From assembly GCA_037447655.1 (NCBI GenBank), contig JBBHKE010000743.1:62001-126000 (forward strand): a DNA stretch of 64,000 nt. Reading direction: 5' to 3'. A model generated the notes under the pieces. It made no database searches. It saw nothing but the letters and a program-made list of their open reading frames with translations, and had not been told where the DNA came from. Within the stretch, counting starts at the first letter, position 1, and each line of letters opens with the position of its first letter. The DNA comes from Zygnema cylindricum (lineage: Eukaryota; Streptophyta; Zygnematophyceae; Zygnematales; Zygnemataceae). Both the position numbers and the translations under genes were made by a program. This document shows positions 53,794-64,000 of this stretch, piece after piece.

Positions 53794-55226
53794 ATGGAAG
53801 GCCGTCGACCACCATGGAAACGACTTCACTCTGCCATTCAGCGACGAATTCCTCCACGCCCAACGGAAACCCAGGTGGGGGGTCATATACGGATACGAGA
53901 AAACTTAGTGAATGAAGTAGCGGGGGAGGAAGTAAGGCCAATGTTGGCTGAAGAGGTGATTGAAAGGGATAGAACCCCAAGGGAGGGTTTTAATAGAAAA
54001 AGGGAGGAGTTTGTTAGCTTAGGGGATGTGGCAAAGGCGATTTGGCAAAATGGACCGAGTGCGGAGGTGGTAGGTTGAGAGATGGTGGCATTACATGACG
54101 TATTACGGAATAGGGTGGCATTGGAGGAGGGTAGAAGAGAAAGGGTTGGATTGGAGCTGGTATTGAGGGAGGTGGAGGAAGAGGATTGTGAAATAAATCA
54201 GAAGGAGGAATCGGATGAGGTGGGGGTTGGAGCCGAGGAAGCACGTTTCCGCGAAGTAGAGGGGGGTAAAGAAGTTGATGTAGATTATCACCCTTCGGGA
54301 ACCGAGATGGAAGAGTCTATAGTGGATGGGGATGAGCCAACCGAAGAGGAGGAAGTGCCGGAAGAAATCTTACCGTAAGATATTTCGGTGACGAAATATG
54401 ACGACAACCCCACAACCTCGGATGACCAATCTTCGAAGAGCTCGTAACGGCGTATGGAAGGAGACTATGTGGACGAAGACAAGGTAGTTGGTTTCCCTCT
54501 ATCAACGAACCGTGATAAGGCTCTTGTGGCACTACAACCGGCTCAAAATCCACCGAACCCTGATGAACCCGTCCGAGAGGAAGAACCACACTGGTTTTTT
54601 CCGCCCACCATCGTAGATGAGGCCATGGATGGCTTCCGACCAACGGCAACCCATTAAATTCCGGTGGAGGATTGGCGGGATAATTGGGGTTATGGAGAGC
54701 CTCGGCCCATCGATCAGTGGTTGAACCCCGTCCCGAAAATCCTCGAAATCTCTCCGGCTATCCCCGCTCACCCAACATGGTTCTACATTGCATCATACAA
54801 CCATGCATCTAATTTCCCATACATTAGGCATTTCAGCCTAATGATGACATACTCACATGGATTGTGCGTCGACCAATCGATTTGAAATTGATGTGCCAAA
54901 TTAATCCGCCATTATCACCCTTGGGATCCACGGTTGTCATTATTATAAGTCGTGCAATTCGCACTCCGGAGCTAAACGAATTTTTAGAAGCTCGAAGTGC
55001 GGTTTTACAACGCTTATGAAATGTACAAGTGAGGCGTACATATCTTTGGGAAATTCTGAGGGTCCCACATGTGAATGTGCCCCCCCCACCACCGGAAATT
55101 GAACAATTGAGGAATGAAGTTGATATCCTCAATCGGCGGCTGGCGGCTCAAGAAGTAGCGATGATAGAGGTTCGTCGCTTGATTCATAATTTGACTCGAG
55201 AACTTGCAAGAGTAAGGCGACGATGA
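53794..55226 (+). pseudogene. C2 ORF2: acidic and coiled-coil protein
   Basis: The start is MEGRRPPWKRLHSAIQRR. It has a Glu-rich middle interrupted by stops at 54076 and 54376, then a Trp-rich conserved block (IPVEDWRDNWGYGEPRPIDQW, IPAHPTWFYIASYNHASNF), a segment PPLSPLGSTVVIIISRAIRT in another frame, and a C-terminal heptad-like coiled coil (PPPPEIEQLRNEVDILNRRL to LARVRRR, 55080-55226). Frameshifts lie near 54650 and 54880. The family is unknown to me. It could be an accessory DNA-binding or multimerising protein. Confidence 0.6.
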
Positions 55227-55692
55227 TGGGAGATGATGAAGGTCATATTCATGCCCTTCATTCGACGGAGAGGTATCCCGATTCCTCCCTAACTTGACAT
55301 TGTATGTCCCATTGTTTTGCTTGTTTTTATCTTGGTGTGATTTTATTTTTCACTTCTTTTCCTCTACTTATGTATGTTCAATTATTTTTAACAGTTACAT
55401 TTGGTCTTGCTGATCTTGCATTTTGGTTTAACGACGAGACAATGTCGTCGTTGAGACGGTGAACTGACAAAATGTGATTGTTAGTCCGCAGACGATTACA
55501 TGAAAAGAGATATATGAAGAAATGAACGTCACGTCGCTAAATTAGCGACGACATTTGGTCGTCGCTAATATTGTGACATCAACATTTCGTCGCTAAATAT
55601 TGTCATGCATAAAAACATTGTGATTGACGGAGTTACACACAAATTGAAACTTATCTTCTCAATTTTCCTTGTTTTTTTGTTTATTGTTTATA
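55227..55692 (+). other. Spacer or intron before the transposase, with GTCGTC motifs
   Basis: Contains GACAATGTCGTC, CGTCGCTAAATTAGCGACGAC and TTCGTCGCTAAAT (about 55430-55600). It ends in a pyrimidine-rich tract and TTATAG, a plausible splice acceptor. Confidence 0.5.
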
Positions 55693-57338
55693 GGGTATCA
55701 AAAAGCCAAGCGATGGTGGGTAGAAAGGAGCTCTATGCTTGACGAGATAAGGTAGACAACAAAGAGATTCTCTTCTTCGAGTTTCGGGTCGAGATCGGTG
55801 GCGGTTACGAAGGCATTGCCGAGAAGAGGACAGAAAGAAGTCGGTTGGGTCACTATAATACACGAGGAGTTACTAGAGGATTTTGAACGGTTTAAAAAAG
55901 CGGGTACGAAGATGTCCACCTAAATTCTTGGGGACATCGCTGGGCACATAATAAAACGAAGGAGAGAAGAGTACGGTCCATAATGGTTTAATATGGATGG
56001 GTCCAAAAATCATCTAATAATCAATAAAAGGTGGGGTGCAAAGGTGCGAAGAAAAACACAATATCGTGGTGCGTGCACAAAAGGGGAAATTACAATGTAG
56101 TCGCGAGAAAGAGGACTACATCGAGCAAACCGTTGCCTTCCACATGGGCATACTAAAACGAGGTTTTCAATCCGATAAGGAAGTTATTATGATAATGTTT
56201 TTTTTAAGAAAATATTTATATTTTTTCCCTTTTGGTTTGTTGTCGTATGTATACCACAAATTTTCAATGAAAATCTCGTGGAAAATATGGATGAAACTCA
56301 CGTGATTCTGAACACCGATAATGGGAAGAGATTGGGATTTCGCGGGATGATGTGGTGAAATACGCCGACGTCGCCGGAGGAGGTGAATCCATGACTTTTA
56401 TGGTACGAATCACAGTAGGGGTGAATGCACGTATTGAGAGTCTGATGATAACATTTGTGGCCGAAGTTACCCGATACAAGGTTTACCAAACACTGTCCCG
56501 GGTGTGTTTTTCCTCTCTACCCTAGGTATTTCAATTTTATGTTGTTGCAAGATTCTATTTTCACCAATGTTTTTCTATATCCTAATCCCGATGGGACAAA
56601 TGTATGCAAGTGTTTCGAGGTGTTAATTAATTTAAGTTTTTGTCCATTACATATATTTTCAAGTGTTTGTTACCAAGCCCGTCCGAAGGGTTGGAATGAT
56701 AAAACAGTGTTCCCACAATGGTTCGGAGAGACGAGGGCTTATCAAGGGGACCGAGAAGGACGAGAAAAAAACATGTTCTTTGACAACTGTGGTGGTCATA
56801 ACATGTCGGATGATTTGGAGCGAGTTCTTCAAGCATAAAACACAGTTTTCCACTTCTTCCCCCCTAATGCAACACATCTTGTTCAACAAGCTGACTCGTT
56901 CGTCATTTCTAAAATCAACGACGTGTGGACTCGCATATAGGACTGCTAGAAAGCTAAAGGAATTGAAGCTGGGCAGTGGGCTAAACCTTCGAGCCGTGGG
57001 TGGTCCGAAAAATTGGTTGGACCCGGTAAAACATTTTCTTTTAAATTGGCAAAGGACTATATCCGATAGGTTAATGCGATGAGGGACAAAACGGGATGAG
57101 CTATGCGCGAAAAGCCATGAATCAATGTGGCTTGTCCTTACGTGATGGATGGTGGGAAGAAGACATGCTCATACCGTAATTGCAAGCAACAATCACCAAA
57201 CACCGCAACCATTTTGAAGGCGAAGTAGTGGAACCCCTTTGCCCATGGGCAAGATAATTCCTCCGAAATATTGAAGAAGTCGACAGTCAACAAGACAGCG
57301 TTTTCACCGAGGGTGGGATGAGCGGCAGCGAGTTTTGA
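55693..57338 (+). pseudogene. DDE_1-type (pogo-like, Tc1/mariner superfamily) transposase
   Basis: The N-terminal part (YQKAKRWWVERS, GDIAGHIIKRRREEYGP, WFNMDGSKNHLIINKRWGAK) looks like a helix-turn-helix DNA-binding region. The catalytic core has ENMDETHVILNTDNGK (first Asp, about 56285), MFFDNCGGHN (second Asp, about 56780) and PPNATHLVQQADS (third Asp, about 56890). There are 36 residues between the last two, giving DD36D. A probable intron (about 56503-56663) joins NTVPG to VCYQARPKGWNDKTVFPQW. Stops (about 55758, 55921, 55981, 56098, 56837), a frameshift near 56342 and more after 56940 inactivate it. It would cut the TIRs and insert at TA. The family assignment rests on these motifs only. 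Confidence 0.78.
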
Positions 57339-57706
57339 AGACTTTAGTTAATTACGTAGTGTTTTTTTTTATATTGAAGTTTGGGAATAGTTGTTTAATT
57401 ATAGAGTAGAAATGGTAGTGGCAATCGTGGCAGCCTGATGTAGGCAGATCTTCAAGTTTAATGGCTATTCACTTCATAGGACAAACCATATTTTAAATGT
57501 GTGTATGATTTTATATGGGATAATACAATGATGTTTTTTAAAAAGCTTACATGTTTTTTACAATGTGGAATTGGTTGCATTTGAATGTAGTCATGTGCTG
57601 TCGTGTGTTTATTGTAAGATGTTGTTAATGTGGTTTTGGAAATGGAGTGCGCGTGTAGGCTGGATTGTTTGTCTTTGTTGTCTTGTGTGCGACAAACTAA
57701 CCAGCA
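57339..57706 (+). other. Downstream non-coding part of C2
   Basis: AT-rich, no ORF. Contains the imperfect palindrome AACGAATACGATTCGTT at about 57705. Confidence 0.4.
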
Positions 57707-58182
57707 ACGAATACGATTCGTTGTTGGTTAGTCATCCATTGACGAAGTTGAATCGTTGTACTTTTGCGAAAGATCACTTGCAAAATATTGGATATTGTCC
57801 TTCTCACCGGCGAGCATGCCTCTTCAGTGAGCTGAAATCAGAGGGTAAAACTGCTTCCTTACTAAACCTGACAAATCAGAGTCTGCCCAATTGGTTTGAT
57901 GCTATTGTAACGACGACACTGACTCATTGCATGGACTTACAAAGACGAGTACGATTCGTCGCTGGATAGTCATCCATTGACGAAGTTGAATCGCGGTAAT
58001 TTTGCGAAAGATCACTTCTAAAATATTGAAAATTGTCCATCTCAGCGGCGAGCATGCCTCGTCGGTGAACTGAAATCAGATTGTAAATAGTCTGGCCAAT
58101 TAGTTTGCTGCCAATGTAACGACGACCCTAACTCATCGCATGGACTTACAACAGCGAGGTTTGTTCATCGCTGGTTCACGAG
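57707..58182. repeat. 238-bp tandem duplication in C2
   Basis: Units 57707-57944 and 57945-58182. Shared landmarks are ACGATTCGT, CATCCATTGACGAAGTTGAA, GCGAAAGATCACTT, GCGAGCATGCCTC and AACGACGAC. They are diverged by more than 10 percent by eye, so the duplication is old. Confidence 0.8.
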
Positions 58183-58879
58183 GAGCGAGTTCGCATAATA
58201 AATGGGTAAGGTTACGGCTATAAAAAAAGACGAGCGTTTTTTATGTGCAACAATTTAGCATTTTGACCGAGAACAAAACATAAAAAATGCAATGAATGAA
58301 AAACCACACTATTTCATGTTATTAAAGCACCATACTACTAAGGTATGCGGTGAGCACTATGATAAACGAAGTCATGTTGTCGACATCTAACAAAGATACA
58401 CAAAGGGGAAGATGCCGATCACATTATATATAATTCAATACGAAATAGTCATAGGGTCAAACATCAAACAAAATGAAAAACTATTTAATTAATAAAAAAA
58501 ATAGCATAAGTTGACACAAATAAACAGATTTATAACAACCAAAAACCATTTAATATACAATATGTTACAAAGCTATATGTTCTACAATATTCCTAAGGAT
58601 TTCGTTTATGGAATGGAAACCCCCCACTAAAAAAAAAAAAAAACCTTGGTAATACTATACACACTATCTAAGTGGTAACGATCCGTCACGGCGAAGAGAG
58701 GTTCCTGCAAAGTTCTTCACGGTTTGCTCCAAACGTTGTCTTCCGCTCTAACACCTCTAAGATGAGTCTAACTTCTTCCCCAATATCATATGTTGACGTA
58801 GGTGCGGATTAATACAACGACTGTCGGATGGGTTTCACCGAATGAAGAATTTGAATGTCGATTATAATGTTACCTAAAA
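58183..58879. other. AT-rich non-coding part of C2
   Basis: No ORF or repeat recognised. Confidence 0.4.
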
Positions 58880-59450
58880 AAGTTAGGCAGAGGGAAAAGG
58901 AACAATAGAGGGTACATGAGTTCGACAATAGGAGCAAAGGGGAAAGAGAGAGTGGGAAGAAAAGAACGAGAACGACGAGTAGGAAAAGGGTACGGGTCAG
59001 AATGAGAGAAAGAGAGAGAGAGGGAGAGTGGAAAAAAGAGAGTGAGGGAGATTAATAGGGATAGGGTTTTGAACAGAACAAGGGAGAGAGGGAGAGCATG
59101 GGAAGAAAAGAGGGGACGTAGAATATTCTAAAAATGGTACGGAAAAAACAAAGGAAAGACCTAAAAAACGGGAAGATAAGAGTGATATAGAGTGGTCGGG
59201 AAAGGATATGGGACAGAATGAATGAGATAGGGAAAATGTAAAGAAGAGAGTGACATCCAATATCACGAAATGGTACGGAACAGGACAAGAGAAAGGGAGA
59301 AATTGGAAAGAAGATAGTGAGAGAGAGAGAATGGAGAAAGGGGACGAGAAAGAATAAAAAGATTGACAATGTGAAGAGGGAGAGGGAGTGAGTAAGGTAG
59401 AAGGATGGAGAGGGAAAGAGAATGAGAGAAGATTGAAGAAAATGACACAG
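58880..59450. repeat. Purine-rich (GA) low-complexity tract
   Basis: About 570 bases in which the plus strand is overwhelmingly A and G (GAGAGAGAGAGGGAGAG and variants). Apparent minus-strand ORFs here are low-complexity Ser/Leu/Phe/Pro translations and not genes. Confidence 0.85.
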
Positions 59451-60440
59451 CCGCACACTTACCCATGCAATTTTTTGCATAACGTAGAAGATGACGCGCC
59501 CATTCTATGTTGTATCGCCACATTATTGCCAAACCTAATACTGTTGTAAACCCTAAAATAATCCAGGGTGTATTGGATGTCGTTTAATTTTAGGAGGCGG
59601 CGAAACGACGCATCTTCTTAAAAAAATGGAAATACTTTGTGAAGATGGCCCCGCGATATTCGCACGTCACCCACCGGTCGTCCAGGACGTGGATGGGATT
59701 AGTCGGAACAAGAATCTTATTTTATGTGTTTTGTCCACAGTCGCCGCTATTTTGTTATATTTTCATGTTTTCAAGGCGCCGCGTTTTTTCCACCCTAAAT
59801 TGTGTAAAGTTACTATAATATGTACACATTGTGACCCTAATTTGTTGTCATTTTGTGTATCACACCCCATTTTAGAGTCACACTTAACTCTAATCAAGGT
59901 CTATTTCGTTTACAGGTCCGGTATTACCGTATATTTCCATTTGACCGCGTAAAATTGTACATTTGTACTCTATTTAGTTAGACGGACCTAAAATGCAATT
60001 AAAACGGCAAAGTTATTGAATTAACTTGTCACGACTATACAACATGTGTAAGCACGCGACAGTGCGATTGCGTAACATACGCAATTTTTCGCATGTGAAA
60101 ATGTTATACGTTCACATTATCACACATAAAAACGTACGTCTGAATGTATGAGAACGCCTACGTTGCAAAGTCGACTCCCTGTTTATTATAAGCGCAGTTT
60201 TGTATGCGACCGACATATGTTCATTACAAATTCCGTACGATTTTCGGTGACGAAGTACACAGATGTACGAACAACGACCTTCCGTACACCATACTATTCA
60301 TGAAATATGTACGGTAACACCATTGACGCTAATTAACAAGAACCGTAATTAACGGTAGGGAAAAAATAGAATCAGTTTTTGTATTTCGTGTATCAATGTC
60401 AAAATGTCGGGGCGCCGATATAGAGTACATAAGTCTAATA
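59451..60440 (+). other. 3' non-coding part of C2
   Basis: A 108-codon open frame (59626-59952) has no recognisable domain. From about 60390 it matches the right part of the MITE at 21554-21752. Confidence 0.4.
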
Positions 60441-60460
60441 AGTAATAACAATTCACGGTG
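60441..60460 (-). repeat. Right terminal inverted repeat of C2
   Basis: On the minus strand CACCGTGAATTGTTATTACT, close to the left-end CACCGTGAATCGTTATTAG. TA follows at 60461-60462. Confidence 0.75.
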
Positions 60461-61140
60461 TACTGTACTTGTACCAGTGTGTACTTAAAATGTACAATCC
60501 TTGTCACGCTGACGTAGGTTACTGCGCGCAACCAAAATAGTCACTATGATGATCTATTCCTTTTTTCTTACGTAATAGTGGCTTCTCTGCACCGCCGGTG
60601 ATGCTGCTACGTTTAAAACTCCAAAAGTGGTCAACTACAGCGTGAATCGCTATTAGCGTTCATGACTCTAGTTGAAGTACCCTGTTTTTTTCGGCAAATT
60701 CTCAAATAGAATTAATGATGCTAAATGTTTCTAAACGTTATTTGAGGTACCCCATTAAATAGGGTTCATAACTCTAATATGGTGCCATTTTAAAGAGGGT
60801 GGTGTACGAACTATCATATCCGTACTATTTTGTACTTTTTTGGTAGAAAAGTATAGAAAAAATATTCACGATGTCCCGTAGTCGCGCTAACATGGAATTG
60901 CGTAAATATTTTCCGGCATACGCGGATGTAAAAGAAAAGCGACGGCGTACGATTTGAACAATTTCGTAAATGCATATATTTTAGTGTGGATATATTATGC
61001 GCCGATTTTTTTTACAAAGCAAGTTTACAAATTAGAGTTAATGATAAATTAGAATAAACGTTTTTTTGGAAAAAACTGAAATTCCCAATTAGCGTAAATA
61101 ACGCTAATTGTTTCATTATGCTATCTATTTCATTACGCTA
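60461..61140. other. Spacer between transposon copies C2 and C3
   Basis: 60475-60540 is the reverse of 21185-21260. A second TIR-like start, TA plus CAGCGTGAATCGCTATTAG, is at 60636-60656, perhaps a decayed relative without a visible right end. Confidence 0.5.
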
Positions 61141-62577
61141 CACCGTGAATCGTTATTAGCGTATAGAAATTATTAGTGTATATAATGAATTAGTGTCATG
61201 TACTCTAATTTGTGTATCAATACCATTTTCAAAAAAATGTTTAATTGTAATTTCTCCATAACGCTGATTTGGGTATACATGATCCGCCGTCGTAGCATAT
61301 ACGGTAAAATAGGTAGAAGTACAAAATCTGACATTCCGTACGACGTGGCGTCCGTCCCCTGTAAAAATCCATAATTCTATTTTGGGTATGCGAATATACA
61401 ATCATTACACCGTGCATAATTATACACTAAAATAGGTATGATTATAAATTGTCGAAATGTACGGGTATGTGTACTTTCACTTAAGTTCATTCGTGACTCT
61501 AATAAGCGTTTGTTTCGCACGCGGTGAATATGATTACAGTATAATAGGTGCGAGTATAACGTATGCGAAACGTTCATTGTCACGTCGTATAGTCGACTCT
61601 ATGCATTGGGCTGTAAAACGCAGTTATGTTACAACGCTATGAAACCGTACAATTTCAATGTGTCCATTCAGTTAGATTTGTATTGTACAATGAACAAAAC
61701 TATAACGGGAGGTATTATATGTGATAGTTTTGTTCCACATAACGTACATTGAACTCAGTGATTGATTTTCATTTCCTTGTCGTTCGCGGAGAGAACGAAC
61801 GTTGTGTGACGTTAAATGAGGACCCTTGATCTTAATAAGGTGCCCGGTGGGTTGCTCTATTAGAATCAATGCATTGTAATATTGGGACTTAAGACTAATA
61901 AGGATGCGTTTACTTAGATCAAACGTCAAACCAACCTATTATTAGTATCATGTTAATTCTAATTGAACGTAAAACGACCAAAAAACACATATTAGGATAC
62001 ATGTTAATTCTAATTGGCGGTAATCCAGCGACGAAAGCTGATCATGCGCCGTCGTAAGATTATCATTGGCTATTGCCGAAAACACGTGGCATTTTAATCA
62101 TCCACGCATTCCCAAAGTTGGTCGCGTTTCACAGATGACGTTAGAACAACCGATTGCCGAGGTAACGACGCCGCATTTTTTCCAATCATCCTTTTGCCGT
62201 ACAACTTGTAAACTGGAGGTGTTTCCATGGCGCTATGACCATTACACCGACGACGTAAGTTTTGAAATATTTTGGCAATTTTGAAGCAAATTTTTACGAG
62301 ATCCCGCTTATATTTCCCGCGTATTGAAATATTTTTAAATTGAAAGCCGTGCTAAAATTCAAATTTTGGATTTTAAACGAAAAATTTAAAATGGCAAATC
62401 CCTCCATTATTACCGCGCAAAATCATTTTCATTTGCATTTCGTCTATTATATAAATGTATTTGTGATAATGGCAACAACACTATCGCTACTTCTTCCTCA
62501 TTTGCTTGGGTTGCCATTTTCCTTGTTTCGGCTGCTCCTACTTCTTATTTTTTAGGTGATATTAAGTGTTTAAGAGT

Positions 62578-62949
62578 ATGTGGACCCTTAATAGAATTTG
62601 GGGATCCAATCCGGGCAATAACAACCACAATCCCCATAACGCTCAGGTTGAAGAAGATGAGGAAAATGAGAGGAACGACGAGGAAAACGCACTTCCAAAC
62701 GAGGATGAGAGTGAGGCGGAAATCGAAACGTCGGTAGACCCGGCGGCCATTGTGGAAGGTTTTTTTCCGTCTTCGGCCAATATCAGGGGACGTTTCTCCC
62801 GCCGTAAAGTTCAACACGTGTCCACCAAGGCAACTCGGATGCGAGTAATACACTGGATGTTGAAGGACTGTGAAGATAACGGCTCAGCTGAACTCATTCC
62901 AAGGACATAAGAAAGTTTCCTGAGCATTTTACCGGAGTGTACGGTACAA
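62578..62949 (+). CDS. C3 ORF1: unknown acidic protein
   Basis: The only copy open through the acidic region: MWTLNRIWGSNPGNNNHN, then VEEDEENERNDEENALPNED, SVDPAAIVEGFFPSS, VQHVSTKATRMRVIHWMLKD, ELIPRT. A one-base deletion relative to C2 makes a TAA at 62908-62910. Without it the exon would run to a GTAAGC donor at 62950. Conserved over three copies, so it is a real transposon gene; function unknown. TATATAAATG at about 62447 could be its TATA box, as C1 and C2 have ATATAAATGC at the same place. Confidence 0.6.
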
Positions 62950-63829
62950 GTAAGCCCTTTCAAGCAAACTTTCTCCCATTTATTAATTTATTTCGTTTCC
63001 TCCTTCCTTTTATGTTATTATTGTCATGCACAATATGTTGTTATATTTTAAATTTGTTGTGCTTTTAAATTATTTGTACAGTATTATTTTTGAACGTCGC
63101 CTTTCTCTCTCAAACTGCATACTGACTTCTCACTAACTCTCCATTAGTGCGTGTTTTTCTATGTTGTCGACTACTTTGCATTGTTTTGTTGTTTTTTAGT
63201 ATTATTTCCCAAGTTTCTTGCGATTTCTTTATGGCGACAACGTACTAGCGATGGCGTGTCTTTGTCGCGGTGGACGCGACGACATCATGTCGACGCTTCA
63301 ATGATGGATACGACAAAATAATTGAATGGATGAGGATACCTCATTAGGTCGAAAGTGCAAATGACGGACGAGAGTGGTTCGTCGTTTAGACTAAACCACC
63401 GACGACATTAATTCAAATTATCCAACGTTGGTATTCTCGAATGTAATTCGCGGAGTCGAAAGTGCAAATGACGGACGACAGTGGTTCGTCGTTTAGACTA
63501 AACCACCGATGACATTAAATTCAAATTATCCAACGTTGGTATTCTCGAATGTAATTCGCGGACGATGACGTTGTTTCGTCGAACCAATTTCGGGAAACTC
63601 GAATAGAGTCGAACGAGCGACGACATTTTTCGTCGCTCGAATGTCAGTTTATAAGTCGCAGGGCCAACGATTCAATTTTATAACTGTAAGTATTGGACTA
63701 TTTTTACAGTTGGATTGTCTGGGTTTAGGTCTGAATAAAAGAGCGTCTTTTAGGTTGTGTTTCACTCCCACAATTGTGTTTTTTCAATTTTTCCGCTTAA
63801 ACAATAGTTATTTTTTTAAATGGAGGGCG
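62950..63829 (+). other. C3 intron or spacer with GACGAC motifs
   Basis: GCGACGACATCATGTCGACGC at about 63276-63296. An approximately 105-bp duplication (AAATGACGGACGA.AGTGG... at about 63359 and 63466) is specific to this copy. Confidence 0.55.
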
Positions 63830-64000
63830 GCCAACGACCATTCAAACGAGCGCGCTTTGCCATTCCGAGGCGATTTCGTCCACTACCAACGGCAACCGCG
63901 ATGGGGGGTGACATACGTGGAGGGGAGAACTTAGAGAGAGAAAGGGGTGCAACCGAAGGACTGTTAGGGAATAGGGTGGAATAGGAAGAGGGCGGTAGGG
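63830..64000 (+). CDS. C3 ORF2, 5' end
   Basis: MEGGQRPFKRARFAIPRRFR continuing GGDIRGGENLERERG, equivalent to MEGRRPPWKR in C2. A TAG at about 63982 already interrupts it, so this copy is probably dead. Confidence 0.55.

Larger units (their letters stand above)
52468..60460 (+). mobile_element. DNA transposon copy C2 (left end missing)
   Basis: It begins at a sequence equal to C1 position about 23124 (CGCGCAAATTCACTTTCGC) and ends at AATTCACGGTG (60460) followed by TA (60461-60462). It carries ORF1, ORF2 and a DDE transposase, with intron-like GACGAC segments between them. Adding the C3 leader (61141 to about 62405) gives a full-length element of roughly 9 kb, long for a TA-targeting transposon. 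Confidence 0.75.
61141..64000 (+). mobile_element. DNA transposon copy C3 (runs off the window)
   Basis: TA (61139-61140) followed by CACCGTGAATCGTTATTAGCG. The leader is collinear with C1 from 21760 to about 23200. ORF1 and the start of ORF2 are present. Confidence 0.75.

Noticed and set aside
58997-59480. Minus-strand ORFs of 140-150 codons rich in Ser, Leu, Phe and Pro
   Set aside because: Translations of the GA-rich low-complexity tract in several frames at once.
59626-59952. 108-codon ORF near the right end of C2
   Set aside because: No domain, no copy for comparison in the window, and surrounded by AT-rich non-coding sequence.

Overview
The window looks like nuclear DNA of a land plant or close streptophyte relative. 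The evidence is plant-type Ty1/Copia elements, AAACCCTAA (telo-box) motifs, GT-AG intron boundaries, and methylation-style C-to-T decay in old copies. I cannot name the species. One probable cellular gene is visible: the 3' end of an unrecognised gene at 3-1103. Nearly everything after about 5 kb is nested mobile DNA.

Left part (5-20 kb): Copia element E (LTR 5109-6091) is split by Copia element D1 (7072-13520), which has 5-bp GTGGT duplications and only two obvious disabling changes. E breaks off at 13774 against a region holding a 20-bp tandem array, which is itself split by a solo LTR (13933-15655, duplication CACGC). Next come a long leader with telo-boxes and a 95-bp duplication, then a decayed gag with two zinc knuckles (18.3-19.5 kb), then a D-type LTR fragment.

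Middle (21-45 kb): a 278-bp fold-back element and a 199-bp MITE lead into copy C1 of a large TA-flanked DNA transposon (left end 21760). C1 is split by Copia element A (23636-41708). A's 5' LTR is split by Copia element B (23914-35512, duplication GGAGA/TGAGA). B's RNase H region is split by element C (30092-34395, duplication CTATC). This makes four levels of nesting. C is a non-autonomous gag-only element with an intact 641-codon ORF.

Right part (44.6-64 kb): two more D elements (D2, D3; D3 probably inserted in D2) form an LTR-rich array that is fused at 52467 to transposon copy C2. C2 runs to a terminal inverted repeat at 60460 followed by TA, and it carries ORF1, acidic/coiled-coil ORF2 and a decayed DDE transposase (pogo/DDE_1 type, DD36D spacing). 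Copy C3 starts at 61141 and runs off the window.

Three features recur across the Copia families. Their primer-binding site, GGTTATGGGCCCACC or a close variant, is complementary to the anticodon arm of initiator tRNA-Met (a half-tRNA primer as in Drosophila copia and yeast Ty5). Their LTRs carry an antisense tRNA-like module. Most LTRs also carry a hairpin whose loop is conserved while its stems diverge. The DNA transposon, about 9 kb when the copies are combined, is the other unusual system. All LTR families, element letters and boundaries are my own reading by eye.
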